Below the pieces are notes generated by a model, which was not told the DNA's origin, did no database searches, and saw only the letters and a list, made by a program, of their open reading frames with translations. This document shows, one piece after another, positions 25,608 through 33,990 of a stretch of 64,000 nucleotides of DNA. Source of the stretch: Nitrospirales bacterium (GTDB lineage: Bacteria > Nitrospirota > Nitrospiria > Nitrospirales > UBA8639). Numbering within the stretch: the stretch's first letter is position 1; every line of letters starts with the position of its first letter. A program made the position numbers and the translations under genes. Location of the stretch: assembly GCA_031315915.1 (NCBI GenBank), contig JALDRK010000013.1, positions 1-64,000 of the forward strand, read 5' to 3'.

Positions 25608-26447
25608 TTACTCGTCCTGTCGTCGGGTTATGAGCGCTTCACACAAGGAGGCGAGGGTGGACTCTTCGACGTCTCGCACCCCCTGATGATCGACGAGTTT
25701 TATCGTGGGATAGATTCGTCTGAACACATCCGGGCCACCGGTTCCCACGTCTTCTTCTGCGGCATTGACTAGGGCACGCAAGGCGACGCGGACGGCTTCC
25801 TGTTCGGGAAGACTTTTTTTACAATGTTCCTTAAGGGAATTTCTGGCATCTTTGCCTCCTGAGCCCACGGCATGGAAATCGGTTTCCTCGTACCGTCCGC
25901 CTGTGATGTCATATTTGAAAATCCGGCCGCTTTCCCGTTTCTGGTCATATCCGACAAAGAGGGGGATGACGACCAGGCCTTGAAGGACCAGGGGGAAATT
26001 GGCCTTGACCATTTGTCCTAAGTGATTGGCCTTTCCCTCGCAGGTGAGCGGTTGGCCGTCAAGTTTCTCGTAATGCTCCAGTTCGATCCGAAATAATTTT
26101 GCCATTTCCATACAGGGACCTGCCGCACCGGCAATAGCCATGGCCGAGAATTCATCGGTTTGGAACACTTTTTCCATTCGTGTGGATGCGATCTGAAAAC
26201 CTTCAGTTGCCCGTCGGTCTCCGGCGATGAGCACCCCCTGTTGATAGGTAAAGGCCAAGACCGTTGTTCCATGAGGCAAAGGCGGGACCTGAGTTGGCAT
26301 AGACCCTCCCGGCGAAATAGAAGGGTTTATGAGGTTGTGCCATTTGGCCATGGGCAGCAATTCAGGTTTATGGACGGACAGGTAATGATAAAAACTGGAG
26401 TGAGAATCCAGTGAAAAGGAGGCTTGAAAGGGAGTTTCAAAGGGCAT
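25608..26447 (-). CDS. prcB: Proteasome subunit beta, with propeptide
   Basis: A 279-residue precursor. The propeptide contains SSFYHYLSVHKPELLP, like the SSFTDFL-PELLP region of mycobacterial PrcB. Autocleavage is expected at His59-Gly60/Thr61 (PHGTT), exposing Thr61 as nucleophile. In mature numbering Asp17 (GDRR) and Lys33 fall at residues 77 and 93, both present. So the subunit should be catalytically active in the inner rings. It is 44 bases after the dop stop, which leaves no room for a pup gene. Confidence 0.95.
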   Translation of the reverse strand: MPFETPFQASFSLDSHSSFYHYLSVHKPELLPMAKWHNLINPSISPGGSMPTQVPPLPHGTTVLAFTYQQGVLIAGDRRATEGFQIASTRMEKVFQTDEFSAMAIAGAAGPCMEMAKLFRIELEHYEKLDGQPLTCEGKANHLGQMVKANFPLVLQGLVVIPLFVGYDQKRESGRIFKYDITGGRYEETDFHAVGSGGKDARNSLKEHCKKSLPEQEAVRVALRALVNAAEEDVGTGGPDVFRRIYPTIKLVDHQGVRDVEESTLASLCEALITRRQDE

Positions 26448-26490
26448 AGGTATTTCGTACGTTCAAATTGGTTTTCGTAGGAGAAATTGA

Positions 26491-27966
26491 TTAGTGAGCC
26501 AGGCGTGATAGTAACTGATCCACGGTCTCGATGTCCTGGAATAATTCCACCGTGAGTTGTTGTGTGCCGCGATAAGGGTCCAGCAACGGAATCCGCTTAA
26601 TGGCACGATTGCCGGTCTCCAGGAGTACGGACGTCCAACTCATGCCATACATTTGTTGGGGAAACCGTGTGAGACAGGCCCCGCGAAAATATGCCCGAGT
26701 GAGTTTGGGCGCCGTTTGGCGAGCGTGGGTGATTTCATCATCGTGAGTCATTCGTTCGAGTTGCCCGGATCGTTCCAGGGTATAGGACAAGCTTTTGGCC
26801 GGGCGGATGTCATGATATTGTAAATCCATCATGGCCACTCGAGGATCATTCCAGGAACACCCTTTTCGGTCCATGTACGATGCCATCAAGTCGTGCTTGG
26901 CCACCCAATCCAATTCACGGTGCAACGACCGGGGATCCTGTTCCAGCTTGTTTAGGACAGACTCCCAGCGTACCAGGATATCTTTGGTCATGGGAGAGCA
27001 TTCTCTGGTCGTGTAAAAACGATGGGCGGCATGGAGGTATGCCTGCTGAACTTCAAGTGCCGAGGTATGCTTCCCATTGTTCAAGGGCAGGGACGCTTTG
27101 AGAGTGAGATCCCGGGATACCTGTTTGATCGCGTGAACCGGATCCGACAAGTCAATATCCGGAAACGTTCCATCCTGTTCAAGCATGTCCATGATAATGG
27201 CCGTCGTCCCGATTTTCAGGAACGTCGAGATCTCGGCCATGTTGGAATCACCCACAATGACATGCAAGCGGCGATACTGGGTCCGATGCGCATGGGGTTC
27301 ATCTCGGGTATTGATGATCGGCCGGCCGACCATGGTATTCAAATCCAGCAGGCATTCGAAAAAATCCGCTCGTTGGGATAATTGATAGGCAACCGGATCG
27401 GTTCCGTTTTCAGCACCGACTTTCCCGGCCCCGCAATAAATTTGACGGGTGACGAAAAATGGCAGGAGCACGGCTGCCAGACGATCGAACGGGATTCGAC
27501 GGGGCAAGAGATAATTTTCATGATATCCAAAGCTATTGCCTTTGCCGTCCGAATTGTTCCGATACACGATGAACTCATCGGACCCCAGGGTGGCATTCAG
27601 ATTGGCCAGGCAATCGGCAACGATTCGATCCCCGGCTCGTTCGTACACCAGGGCTTCACGCGGATTGCTGCATTCCGGGGTGGAATATTCCGGATGAGCC
27701 CCATCCACATAGAGGCGACCGGCATTGGACAGGATTTTATTCAGTTGGCGGTTGTAATGAGGCCCGGGTCGCTCCGGCTCACCCTCCACCCGGTAACCGC
27801 GAGCATCCCAGAAGGGATTTTCATTTTCGTAATCCCAAATTGCCTCGGGAGAAAGAAGCCCGGGACAATGGGCAATCAATCGGAGGGAATTGGCAACGGG
27901 ATCGGGAAGATGCGGTGAACGCGCGATTATGCCGTATTCTGTTTCCGTTCCAAGGATGCGTCGCAA
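26491..27966 (-). CDS. dop: Depupylase Dop
   Basis: A 491-residue paralogue of PafA. The N-terminus reads ILGTETEYGI, and a Pro/acid-rich insertion follows at about residues 39-76 before GRLYVDGAHPEYSTPEC; this insertion is the Dop loop that PafA lacks. The catalytic Asp is Asp88. Dop removes Pup from targets and deamidates Pup when it ends in Gln. It starts 28 bases after the ARC stop. Presence of both paralogues implies a full pupylation cycle. Confidence 0.94.
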   Translation of the reverse strand: MRRILGTETEYGIIARSPHLPDPVANSLRLIAHCPGLLSPEAIWDYENENPFWDARGYRVEGEPERPGPHYNRQLNKILSNAGRLYVDGAHPEYSTPECSNPREALVYERAGDRIVADCLANLNATLGSDEFIVYRNNSDGKGNSFGYHENYLLPRRIPFDRLAAVLLPFFVTRQIYCGAGKVGAENGTDPVAYQLSQRADFFECLLDLNTMVGRPIINTRDEPHAHRTQYRRLHVIVGDSNMAEISTFLKIGTTAIIMDMLEQDGTFPDIDLSDPVHAIKQVSRDLTLKASLPLNNGKHTSALEVQQAYLHAAHRFYTTRECSPMTKDILVRWESVLNKLEQDPRSLHRELDWVAKHDLMASYMDRKGCSWNDPRVAMMDLQYHDIRPAKSLSYTLERSGQLERMTHDDEITHARQTAPKLTRAYFRGACLTRFPQQMYGMSWTSVLLETGNRAIKRIPLLDPYRGTQQLTVELFQDIETVDQLLSRLAH

Positions 27967-27994
27967 GGAAACCTCAATTGGAATTTGACGCCAC

Positions 27995-29674
27995 CTAGAA
28001 GTAGTGGCCCACGCTCATGGTTTCTATTTCTCGTGATTCCGATTCCTCATCGGTGAGGGTGCGGACATGGATGATTTTCTCCCCCTTCTTGCCGGAAATC
28101 TTGGCCCAATCATCCGGATGGGTCGTATTGGGAAGATCTTCTTGTTCTTTGAATTCTTCACGGATGGCTTTCAGAAGATCTTCTTCTTTCAGCCCTTTTT
28201 CCCCACCGGCAATCGTTCGTTTGATCGAGAGCTTTTTGGCCCGGGACACGATTCCTTCGATCAAGGCCCCGCTGGCAAAATCCTTGAAGTAGACGGTTTC
28301 TTTTTCGCCATTGGCATAAGTGACTTCAAGAAATTGGTTGTCCTCCGTTTTCGCATACATCGACTCCACGGTCGTGTCGACCAAATGCCGACAGTAGGCA
28401 GCCCGGTCCTGCTGATGTTGAGACAGCTCCGATTCGGCGAGAGGCAAGTCTTGTGTCAGGTATTTGGTTAAAATGTCTTTGGCATTTTGTTTGTCGGGCC
28501 GTGGAATTTTAATTTTGATATCGAGGCGTCCCGGGCGAAGTACGGCGGGGTCGATCAGGTCTTGCCGGTTGCTGGCCCCGATCACAATGACATCCCGGAG
28601 GCTTTCGACTCCGTCAATCTCTGCCAGAAATTGCGGGACGATCGTGGATTCGATGTCGGAAGAAATTCCGGTTCCCCGTGTACGGAAGAGGGCATCCATT
28701 TCATCGAAAAACACGATGACCGGATTGCCGGTCGACGCCTTTTCCTTGGCCTTGGCAAACACTTCTCTGATTTGTCGTTCGGATTCGCCGACATACTTAT
28801 TGAGAAGTTCAGGACCTTTCACATGAAGGAAATAACTTCTGACCTCTTTGCCTTTGAGGTGCCCAAGTTTTTTGGCGATGGAATTCGCGACCGCCTTGGC
28901 AATAAGGGTTTTTCCACATCCGGGAGGTCCATAGAGCAGAACGCCTTTGGGCGGAGAGAGCCGGTGTTCGGAAAATAACTCGGGATAGAGAAAGGGCAGT
29001 TCCACGGCATCTTTAATTTGTTCCAGTTCCTTCTCCAGTCCTCCGATTTGTTCATAGGAGATATTCGGGACTTCCTCAATTACCAGTTCATCCATGTCCG
29101 TTTTGGGAAGCTTTTCCGTGACATAGCCTGATCGCGGTTCAAACAAGAGATGATCTCCGACGCTCAAAGTTTCAGCGGCCAGACTATCGGAAAGTTCCAC
29201 GACCCGTTCGTCGTCCAGATGAAGACTGATGATGGCCCGGCCGTTCTCCAACAATTGTTTGAGATGGGCGATTTCTCCCTGTGGATCGTAGCCTCTGGTT
29301 TCAATAACATTCAGGCCTTCATTAAGGATGACTTCTTGGCCTCGGTGGAGGGTGTTGAGAGGAATCGACGGATGGAGATTGACACGCAGTTTTCGGCCTC
29401 CAAGCGACACATTAACGGACCCGTCAGTGTTGGCACTGTAAAATACGGCAAAGGTGGAGGGCGGAGCGGTCAGTTTGTCGACTTCCTGGCGAAGGGCCTC
29501 TATTTGGGTTTTGGCTTCCTGTAAGCTGGTGACCAATCGTTCGTTTTGACGCTCCGAGAGGTGTAATTTGTTGCGGGATTCATGAAGCTGCTTCAGTTCA
29601 ATCTCCATGGTTTCCAGTTCCGACCGAAGCCGTTGGATTTCCCGCGTATGTTCATCTGATTTTCGAATGCTCAT
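27995..29674 (-). CDS. arc: Proteasome-associated AAA ATPase ARC/Mpa
   Basis: A 559-residue unfoldase. It has an N-terminal coiled coil (about residues 5-70) that captures Pup, then OB domains (about 75-190), then the AAA module with Walker A GPPGCGKT (249-256) and Walker B VIVFFDEMDA (319-328). The C-terminus is VGHYF; the penultimate Tyr fits the motif by which Mpa (ending QYL) docks into the PrcA ring, although the last residue is Phe. First gene of the operon. A sigma70-like promoter is seen at 29795-29824. Confidence 0.95.
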   Translation of the reverse strand: MSIRKSDEHTREIQRLRSELETMEIELKQLHESRNKLHLSERQNERLVTSLQEAKTQIEALRQEVDKLTAPPSTFAVFYSANTDGSVNVSLGGRKLRVNLHPSIPLNTLHRGQEVILNEGLNVIETRGYDPQGEIAHLKQLLENGRAIISLHLDDERVVELSDSLAAETLSVGDHLLFEPRSGYVTEKLPKTDMDELVIEEVPNISYEQIGGLEKELEQIKDAVELPFLYPELFSEHRLSPPKGVLLYGPPGCGKTLIAKAVANSIAKKLGHLKGKEVRSYFLHVKGPELLNKYVGESERQIREVFAKAKEKASTGNPVIVFFDEMDALFRTRGTGISSDIESTIVPQFLAEIDGVESLRDVIVIGASNRQDLIDPAVLRPGRLDIKIKIPRPDKQNAKDILTKYLTQDLPLAESELSQHQQDRAAYCRHLVDTTVESMYAKTEDNQFLEVTYANGEKETVYFKDFASGALIEGIVSRAKKLSIKRTIAGGEKGLKEEDLLKAIREEFKEQEDLPNTTHPDDWAKISGKKGEKIIHVRTLTDEESESREIETMSVGHYF

Positions 29675-29716
29675 GGGACCTATGCGTACTTACACTTCTC
29701 GAAAAAGTTGAAACAA

Positions 29717-29732
29717 TCCCTCCTTTGAGGGA
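29717..29732 (-). promoter_or_regulatory. Hairpin in the leader of the proteasome operon
   Basis: A 6-bp stem (TCCCTC/GAGGGA) with a 4-base loop lies about 45 bases upstream of the ARC start and downstream of the promoter at 29795-29824. No run of T follows, so it is not a typical terminator. It may affect mRNA stability or translation. Function unproven. Confidence 0.35.
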
Positions 29733-29794
29733 GGAACCCACGCGTTGGATACATGAAGTGATTGGAGAAAAATCAGAACGGCGTGGTGCATAAA

Positions 29795-29824
29795 ATTTTA
29801 TCACTCAAAAAATTTTTTGGTCAA
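29795..29824 (-). promoter_or_regulatory. Sigma70-like promoter of the proteasome operon
   Basis: On the minus strand a TTGACC box (29824-29819) and a TAAAAT box (29800-29795) each match consensus at 5 of 6 positions and are 18 bases apart. The spacer is almost pure A/T (AAAAAATTTTTT), which favours bending. Transcription would start near 29788, leaving a leader of about 115 bases before ARC. Confidence 0.65.
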
Positions 29825-29870
29825 CTAAGATCGGTCTCTCGATCAGTCTCATGTCTTGATCCTATCGGCA

Positions 29871-30497
29871 TCATGCTAACAGGTCAAGGAAGGTTTTGGT
29901 AGTTTGGGCTATGTGCGGTGCTTGAAGAATGGAAGAAATAACGGCCACTCCATAAGCCCCCGACTCACGTAATTCCGGGACTCGCTCCGGCGTGACTCCT
30001 CCGATTGCGTAAATAGGAATGCGCGACCTTCTGCAGGCGTTTTCGAGAATGTTCAGCCCAAGGGGATCTCCATACATTCGTTTGGAAAGCGTGTCATACA
30101 TCGGACCCAATACGACAAAATCGGCCCCTTCCGATTCAGCGGCTTTTATCTCGTCGAGTGAATGGGTGGAAACCCCGATCAACTGTTCTGGACCCAAAAG
30201 GCGGCGGGCTACTGCGGTGGGTAGACTGGAGGTTCGAAGATGCACCCCACTGGTACATAACGCCAAGGCCAGATCTATTCGGTCATTAATGATCCATTGA
30301 GCATGATGTGCAGAAAGAATAGGAGTGAGATCCCGGGCCAGTCGACAAAGCGCCCGTGTCGTCAGGTCTTTTTCTCTGAGTTGGATGAAGCGTCCTCCAG
30401 CTTCCAGGACTTGGGTCAACACGGAAGCCAGAGGGCGCTGTGCAGTTTGGTGACGGTCGGTAATAAGATATAGGCGAGGGAGGGAGGGAGGGGTCAT
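29871..30497 (-). CDS. thiE: Thiamine phosphate synthase
   Basis: A 208-residue TIM barrel. Motifs LYLITDRH, FIQLREKDL, LIINDR-like WIINDRIDLAL, GVHL, GVSTHSLDE and DFVVLGPMYDT are those of ThiE. It joins the thiazole phosphate carboxylate to HMP-pyrophosphate. The C-terminal GGVTPERVPELRESGAYGVAVIS binds phosphate. It lies 8 bases after thiG in a thiS-thiG-thiE unit. Confidence 0.94.
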   Translation of the reverse strand: MTPPSLPRLYLITDRHQTAQRPLASVLTQVLEAGGRFIQLREKDLTTRALCRLARDLTPILSAHHAQWIINDRIDLALALCTSGVHLRTSSLPTAVARRLLGPEQLIGVSTHSLDEIKAAESEGADFVVLGPMYDTLSKRMYGDPLGLNILENACRRSRIPIYAIGGVTPERVPELRESGAYGVAVISSILQAPHIAQTTKTFLDLLA

Positions 30498-30505
30498 GCC
30501 GGGGT

Positions 30506-31279
30506 CTACAGCATGCCCTCTATCGGACTACTCGCCGTGGCATAGAGTTTTCGGGGAATTCTTCCGGCTCGGTAGGCCAATCGCCCGGAATCAACGGCAT
30601 ATCTCATGGCGGTGGCCATCATGATGGGATCTTTGGCTCCGGCAATAGCGGTATTCATCAACACCGCATCGGCTCCATATTCCATGGCCAGAGCGGCATC
30701 GGATGCGGTTCCGACCCCCGCATCCACTACGACGGGGACATTGACGGTTTCCATGATAATTTTGAGATTATACGGGTTACGGATGCCGAGGCCGGAGCCA
30801 ATCGGAGCAGCCAAGGGCATGACGGCCGGACAGCCGATATCGACCAGTTTTTTCGCGACGATCGGATCGTCGTTGGTATAGGGCAGTACGATGAATCCTT
30901 CAGCAATGAGTATTTTCGCCGCTTCGATTAGGCCGGCCGTATCAGGAAATAGAGTCCGTTCATCTCCCAATACCTCCAACTTAATTAAATCAGATACTCC
31001 TGCCGCTCTGGCCAGCCGGGAATACCGTACGGCATCTTCTACTGAATAGCATCCGGCGGTGTTGGGCAAAATCGTGTATTTTTTGGGGTCAATGTAATCG
31101 AGCAGGTTTTCTTTGTTTTTGTCGGTAATGTTCACTCGTCGGACGGCGACGGTGACCACATCGGCCCCTGAGGCTTCAATGGCTTTTTGGGTTTCAATGA
31201 GATCTTTATATTTTCCCGTTCCTACCCAGAGGCGGGATCGGAATTCTCGGCCGGCAATGATTAGAGGGTCATTGTTCAT
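30506..31279 (-). CDS. thiG: Thiazole synthase
   Basis: A 257-residue TIM barrel. The Lys that forms the Schiff base with deoxyxylulose phosphate is Lys100 in [10 protein letters not shown]. Phosphate-binding loops [13 protein letters not shown] and [14 protein letters not shown] are intact. ThiG takes sulfur from ThiS thiocarboxylate to build the thiazole ring. It starts 4 bases after the thiS stop. No thiH, thiO or thiF lies nearby. Confidence 0.95.
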   Translation of the reverse strand: MNNDPLIIAGREFRSRLWVGTGKYKDLIETQKAIEASGADVVTVAVRRVNITDKNKENLLDYIDPKKYTILPNTAGCYSVEDAVRYSRLARAAGVSDLIKLEVLGDERTLFPDTAGLIEAAKILIAEGFIVLPYTNDDPIVAKKLVDIGCPAVMPLAAPIGSGLGIRNPYNLKIIMETVNVPVVVDAGVGTASDAALAMEYGADAVLMNTAIAGAKDPIMMATAMRYAVDSGRLAYRAGRIPRKLYATASSPIEGML

Positions 31280-31282
31280 GGG

Positions 31283-31510
31283 CTACTCGCAGTGAACCGG
31301 GTGTCTGGGTGAACCGCCGCCGATAAAACTGATAATCTCAATCCGATCGCCTTCTTGGAGCGTCCAGGTTGTGAATTTGGATCGATCCAGAATGCTGAGA
31401 TTGATTTCAACGGCCACACGATCCGGTTGAAGTTCAAGTTGTTGAAGAAGTGATCCTACGGACAGGTCGGGAGCAACTTCTTTCGACTCTCCATTCAGGG
31501 TGATCCTCAT
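31283..31510 (-). CDS. thiS: Sulfur carrier protein ThiS with a C-terminal extension
   Basis: A beta-grasp protein: MRITLNGE, then LSVGSLLQQLEL, VAVEINLSI and DRIEIISFIGGG. In the family the chain ends at the Gly-Gly tail, which is adenylated by ThiF and then thiocarboxylated. Here the GGG (residues 64-66) is followed by nine more residues, SPRHPVHCE, before TAG. The extension would have to be removed, or the carrier would not work in the standard way. The position directly upstream of thiG makes the ThiS assignment firm. A TPP riboswitch was not found upstream. Confidence 0.88.
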   Translation of the reverse strand: MRITLNGESKEVAPDLSVGSLLQQLELQPDRVAVEINLSILDRSKFTTWTLQEGDRIEIISFIGGGSPRHPVHCE

Positions 31511-31717
31511 CTAATGGTGATTGTTGGGTTTGTTGGAATGAGCGCCTTGCGAAAATACGTTCCGATCATCCTACGGGAGGTTCGAAATTCTTGTCAACGA
31601 ACGGGCAGGAAGAGAAATCGGCAAACCTTCGGCTGGTATTGGTCATAGCTTCTGGCATACAATAAAATTGTCCGGCCATCATGTAAAAAATGGCAACGGC
31701 AGAAACGGGTAGTTCCA

Positions 31718-32197
31718 ATGTCCATGAATACGATCAACCAAGAACTTGCCGCTTTGTTTTCCTCGATGGCCGGACTGTTGGTCACACGGGATGAAAATCC
31801 CTACAAGGTGCGGGCGTACCGTCGTGCATCCGAAGTGATTCGTAATCTTCCGGAAGAGATTACACATGTGTCAGGACGAGGTGCCCTTCAAACCCTTCCT
31901 GGAATCGGAAAAGATTTGGCCGCGAAAATTCAGGAATACTTGACGACGGGACGCATCCGGTCTTATGAAGAACTGAAGACCCCGTTGCCGGAGTCGGTTC
32001 GAGAGTGGATGGATTTGCCTGGATTTTCAGAACCAATTGTGCATGATTTGTTTTTTCGATTGGGGATTAGGACATGGGAGGATCTCGAAATGCTGGCGAA
32101 GTCGCATCTTTTGCGCACCTTGCCGGGGTTGGGGGCTCGAAGCGAAGACATTCTTGCGGTTATCCAGCAACGGCGAGTGAAATGTGAGAAGATGTAG
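31718..32197 (+). CDS. Stand-alone helix-hairpin-helix protein (PolX N-terminal-like)
   Basis: A 159-residue protein. The first 60 residues (LAALFSSMAGLLVTRDENPYKVRAYRRASEVIRNLP) match the 8-kDa N-terminal domain of family X DNA polymerases. Helix-hairpin-helix motifs follow (LPGIGKDLAAKIQEYL and LPGLGARSEDILAVI). The polymerase palm and the PHP nuclease of bacterial PolX (about 570 aa) are absent, and the following DNA does not encode them. It may bind gapped or 5'-phosphorylated DNA ends on its own. Function unproven. Confidence 0.78.
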   Translation: MSMNTINQELAALFSSMAGLLVTRDENPYKVRAYRRASEVIRNLPEEITHVSGRGALQTLPGIGKDLAAKIQEYLTTGRIRSYEELKTPLPESVREWMDLPGFSEPIVHDLFFRLGIRTWEDLEMLAKSHLLRTLPGLGARSEDILAVIQQRRVKCEKM

Positions 32198-32211
32198 TGT
32201 GTGAAGATGTA

Positions 32212-32358
32212 ATGCAGGGCTCTCAAGAAGAAACCATTCAACTTGAACGGAGTCACAGCACAGAGGAAGACAAAACGGACGCATTACTAAAACAAGAAAT
32301 ACCAAAGAAAAAGACGTTCGAAGAGATTTTTGATTATCTCATGAGCCATTTACCTTAA
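32212..32358 (+). CDS. Short hypothetical protein, 48 aa
   Basis: An ATG-to-TAA frame of 48 codons lies between the HhH gene and the Lrp-type gene on the same strand. It is rich in Glu and Lys (SQEETIQLERSHS, KKKTFEEIFDYLMSHLP). No ribosome-binding site is obvious. The C-terminal amphipathic helix gives it some coding character. It does not end in Gly-Gly-Glu/Gln and so is not a Pup. It may be real or chance. Confidence 0.4.
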   Translation: MQGSQEETIQLERSHSTEEDKTDALLKQEIPKKKTFEEIFDYLMSHLP

Positions 32359-32372
32359 CAGGAAGATGTCGT

Positions 32373-32609
32373 ATGCCGCTTGAAGCATTTATTCTCATGG
32401 AAACATCCGGTAATCATACAAAAACCGCTTATAAAACCGTCACCCGAATTCCCGGTGTGAAAGCCGTGTATCCGGTGACGGGGCCATATGATCTGATTGC
32501 TCAGATTGAGGCCAATACCATGGAAGAACTCAATGAGTTGGTCATGACCCGTATCCGAGGGGTGGACGGCGTGATGAAGACGAACACCGCTATTGTCTTC
32601 AATCTCTAG
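32373..32609 (+). CDS. Stand-alone Lrp/AsnC ligand-binding (RAM) domain protein
   Basis: A 78-residue protein made of a single alpha-beta RAM domain (EAFILMETSG, then IPGVKAVYPVTGPYDLIAQIEA, then RIRGVDGVMKTNTAIV). There is no helix-turn-helix, so it cannot bind DNA like full Lrp. Such stand-alone domains bind amino acids or partner with full Lrp-type regulators. AGGAAG precedes the start. Confidence 0.88.
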   Translation: MPLEAFILMETSGNHTKTAYKTVTRIPGVKAVYPVTGPYDLIAQIEANTMEELNELVMTRIRGVDGVMKTNTAIVFNL

Positions 32610-32637
32610 GGTCAGTGGACTGATCTGACTGCGTCGG

Positions 32638-33963
32638 TCACGCAGCCGGCTTTAGTTGTTTAAAGACTTTCCAGGATTTCAACATTTCGACGGCTTTTAG
32701 CAGTTGAGCATCCTCCTGGGGAATGGGCTGAGGTCCGTCTTTATCGATCTCAGCCGGTTTTTGTGTGGCTGCCGACTTATCGGTTGTCGACCCCGTTTTC
32801 GGCTTCTCTAAGGTCGCTTCTCCTTTTTTAGGCGTTTCCCCTTCTTGTTTCGCCACCTGGGTGGTCTTTGGATCAATGACGATATCGGGTTGAATGCCTA
32901 TGGAATGAATGGATTTTCCATTAGGTGTGTAGTATTTAGCTGTGGTTAACCGGAGTCCGGATCCATCAGATAATGGGAGGATTGTTTGGACGGATCCTTT
33001 TCCGAACGTGGTGGTGCCGATGATAACGGCTTTTCCCCAGTCTTGCATGGCAGCAGCCACAATTTCCGAAGCACTGGCCGAACCATGATTCACCAGAACG
33101 ATCATGGGATATTCGTAATTCTTGCTGGTGGTCCGTGCTCGATATTCGTCCTTTTTGCCATTCCGCCCTTGAATGGATACTACTAATCGACCCGCATCGA
33201 GAAATTGTTCCGAAACTCCCACGGCTGCGGTGAGAAGTCCGCCTGGGTTATTGCGGAGATCAATGATCAGGCCTTGAATGTTTTTCGTGACCAACGCGTC
33301 AATTTCTCTGGTGAGATCTTCCGCAGTCGATTCTTGGAATTGGTTGATACGAACATAGCCAAGATTGCCTTCGAATAATTTTGAGCGGACGCTCTGGATT
33401 TTAATGATGTCTCGAGTGAGCGTGAAATCTAAAGGATTTTCCGTCCCTTCCCGTTCTACCGTTAAATGAACCGACGTGCCGCGGGCTCCACGCATGCGCT
33501 GGACGGCTTCCATCAGGGTCAGGTCTTTGGTTGGCATGTCGTCCACTTTCGTGATGATGTCACCGGCTTGAATGCCAGCGGTATAGGCCGGAGTGTCTTC
33601 AATCGGGGCGATCACGGTCAAACGATTGTTTTTGACTCCGATCTGAATGCCCAAGCCCCCAAACTCCCCTTTGGTTTCCACTTGCATTTCCTTGAACATG
33701 TCCTGGGTCATGAACGACGAATGTGGATCGAGGCTGGCTAACATGCCTCGTAAAGCTCCATGCACCAAATCCTTGGTTTGGGTTTCCTCTACATAATGTT
33801 TTTTGACTTGCGCGAGAACCTCGGCAAAAATCTGTAAATCCTCGTAGGTTTCGCCGGCATAGCCTATCCGATCGCCGCCCTTGCCAATCAGGATGCCCAA
33901 GAACAAAATGGCGGTTAACGTCAGCCCGGAAATGAAAACTGTAGAAATCCGTTCTTTTGACAT
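32638..33963 (-). CDS. ctpA: C-terminal processing peptidase (S41 family)
   Basis: A 441-residue protease. It has an N-terminal membrane anchor (VFISGLTLTAILFLGILIG), a PDZ domain (about residues 100-170) and the S41 core. The catalytic Ser297 lies in HGSASASE and Lys322 in FGKGSVQ, 25 residues apart as in Prc. The tail (residues about 360-420) is rich in Lys, Thr and Pro. It cuts periplasmic proteins from their C-terminus. It follows envC by 27 bases in an ftsE-ftsX-envC-ctpA unit, an arrangement seen in other bacteria, suggesting a role in regulating wall hydrolases. Confidence 0.94.
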   Translation of the reverse strand: MSKERISTVFISGLTLTAILFLGILIGKGGDRIGYAGETYEDLQIFAEVLAQVKKHYVEETQTKDLVHGALRGMLASLDPHSSFMTQDMFKEMQVETKGEFGGLGIQIGVKNNRLTVIAPIEDTPAYTAGIQAGDIITKVDDMPTKDLTLMEAVQRMRGARGTSVHLTVEREGTENPLDFTLTRDIIKIQSVRSKLFEGNLGYVRINQFQESTAEDLTREIDALVTKNIQGLIIDLRNNPGGLLTAAVGVSEQFLDAGRLVVSIQGRNGKKDEYRARTTSKNYEYPMIVLVNHGSASASEIVAAAMQDWGKAVIIGTTTFGKGSVQTILPLSDGSGLRLTTAKYYTPNGKSIHSIGIQPDIVIDPKTTQVAKQEGETPKKGEATLEKPKTGSTTDKSAATQKPAEIDKDGPQPIPQEDAQLLKAVEMLKSWKVFKQLKPAA

Positions 33964-33990
33964 GGAAAATTCCTTCTTTGAGTTAAGCCA

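Noticed and set aside
29675-29870. Possible pup gene in the leader of the proteasome operon
   Set aside because: Minus-strand ATG frames here are 15-33 codons, hydrophobic or basic, and do not end like Pup or UBact.
31511-31700. TPP riboswitch ahead of thiS
   Set aside because: No CTGAGA or ACCTGATCTGGATAATGCC-like core on the minus strand.
32212-32358. Short frame considered as Pup
   Set aside because: Ends SHLP, not Gly-Gly-Glu/Gln, and lacks the Pup helix pattern. Kept only as a low-confidence hypothetical.
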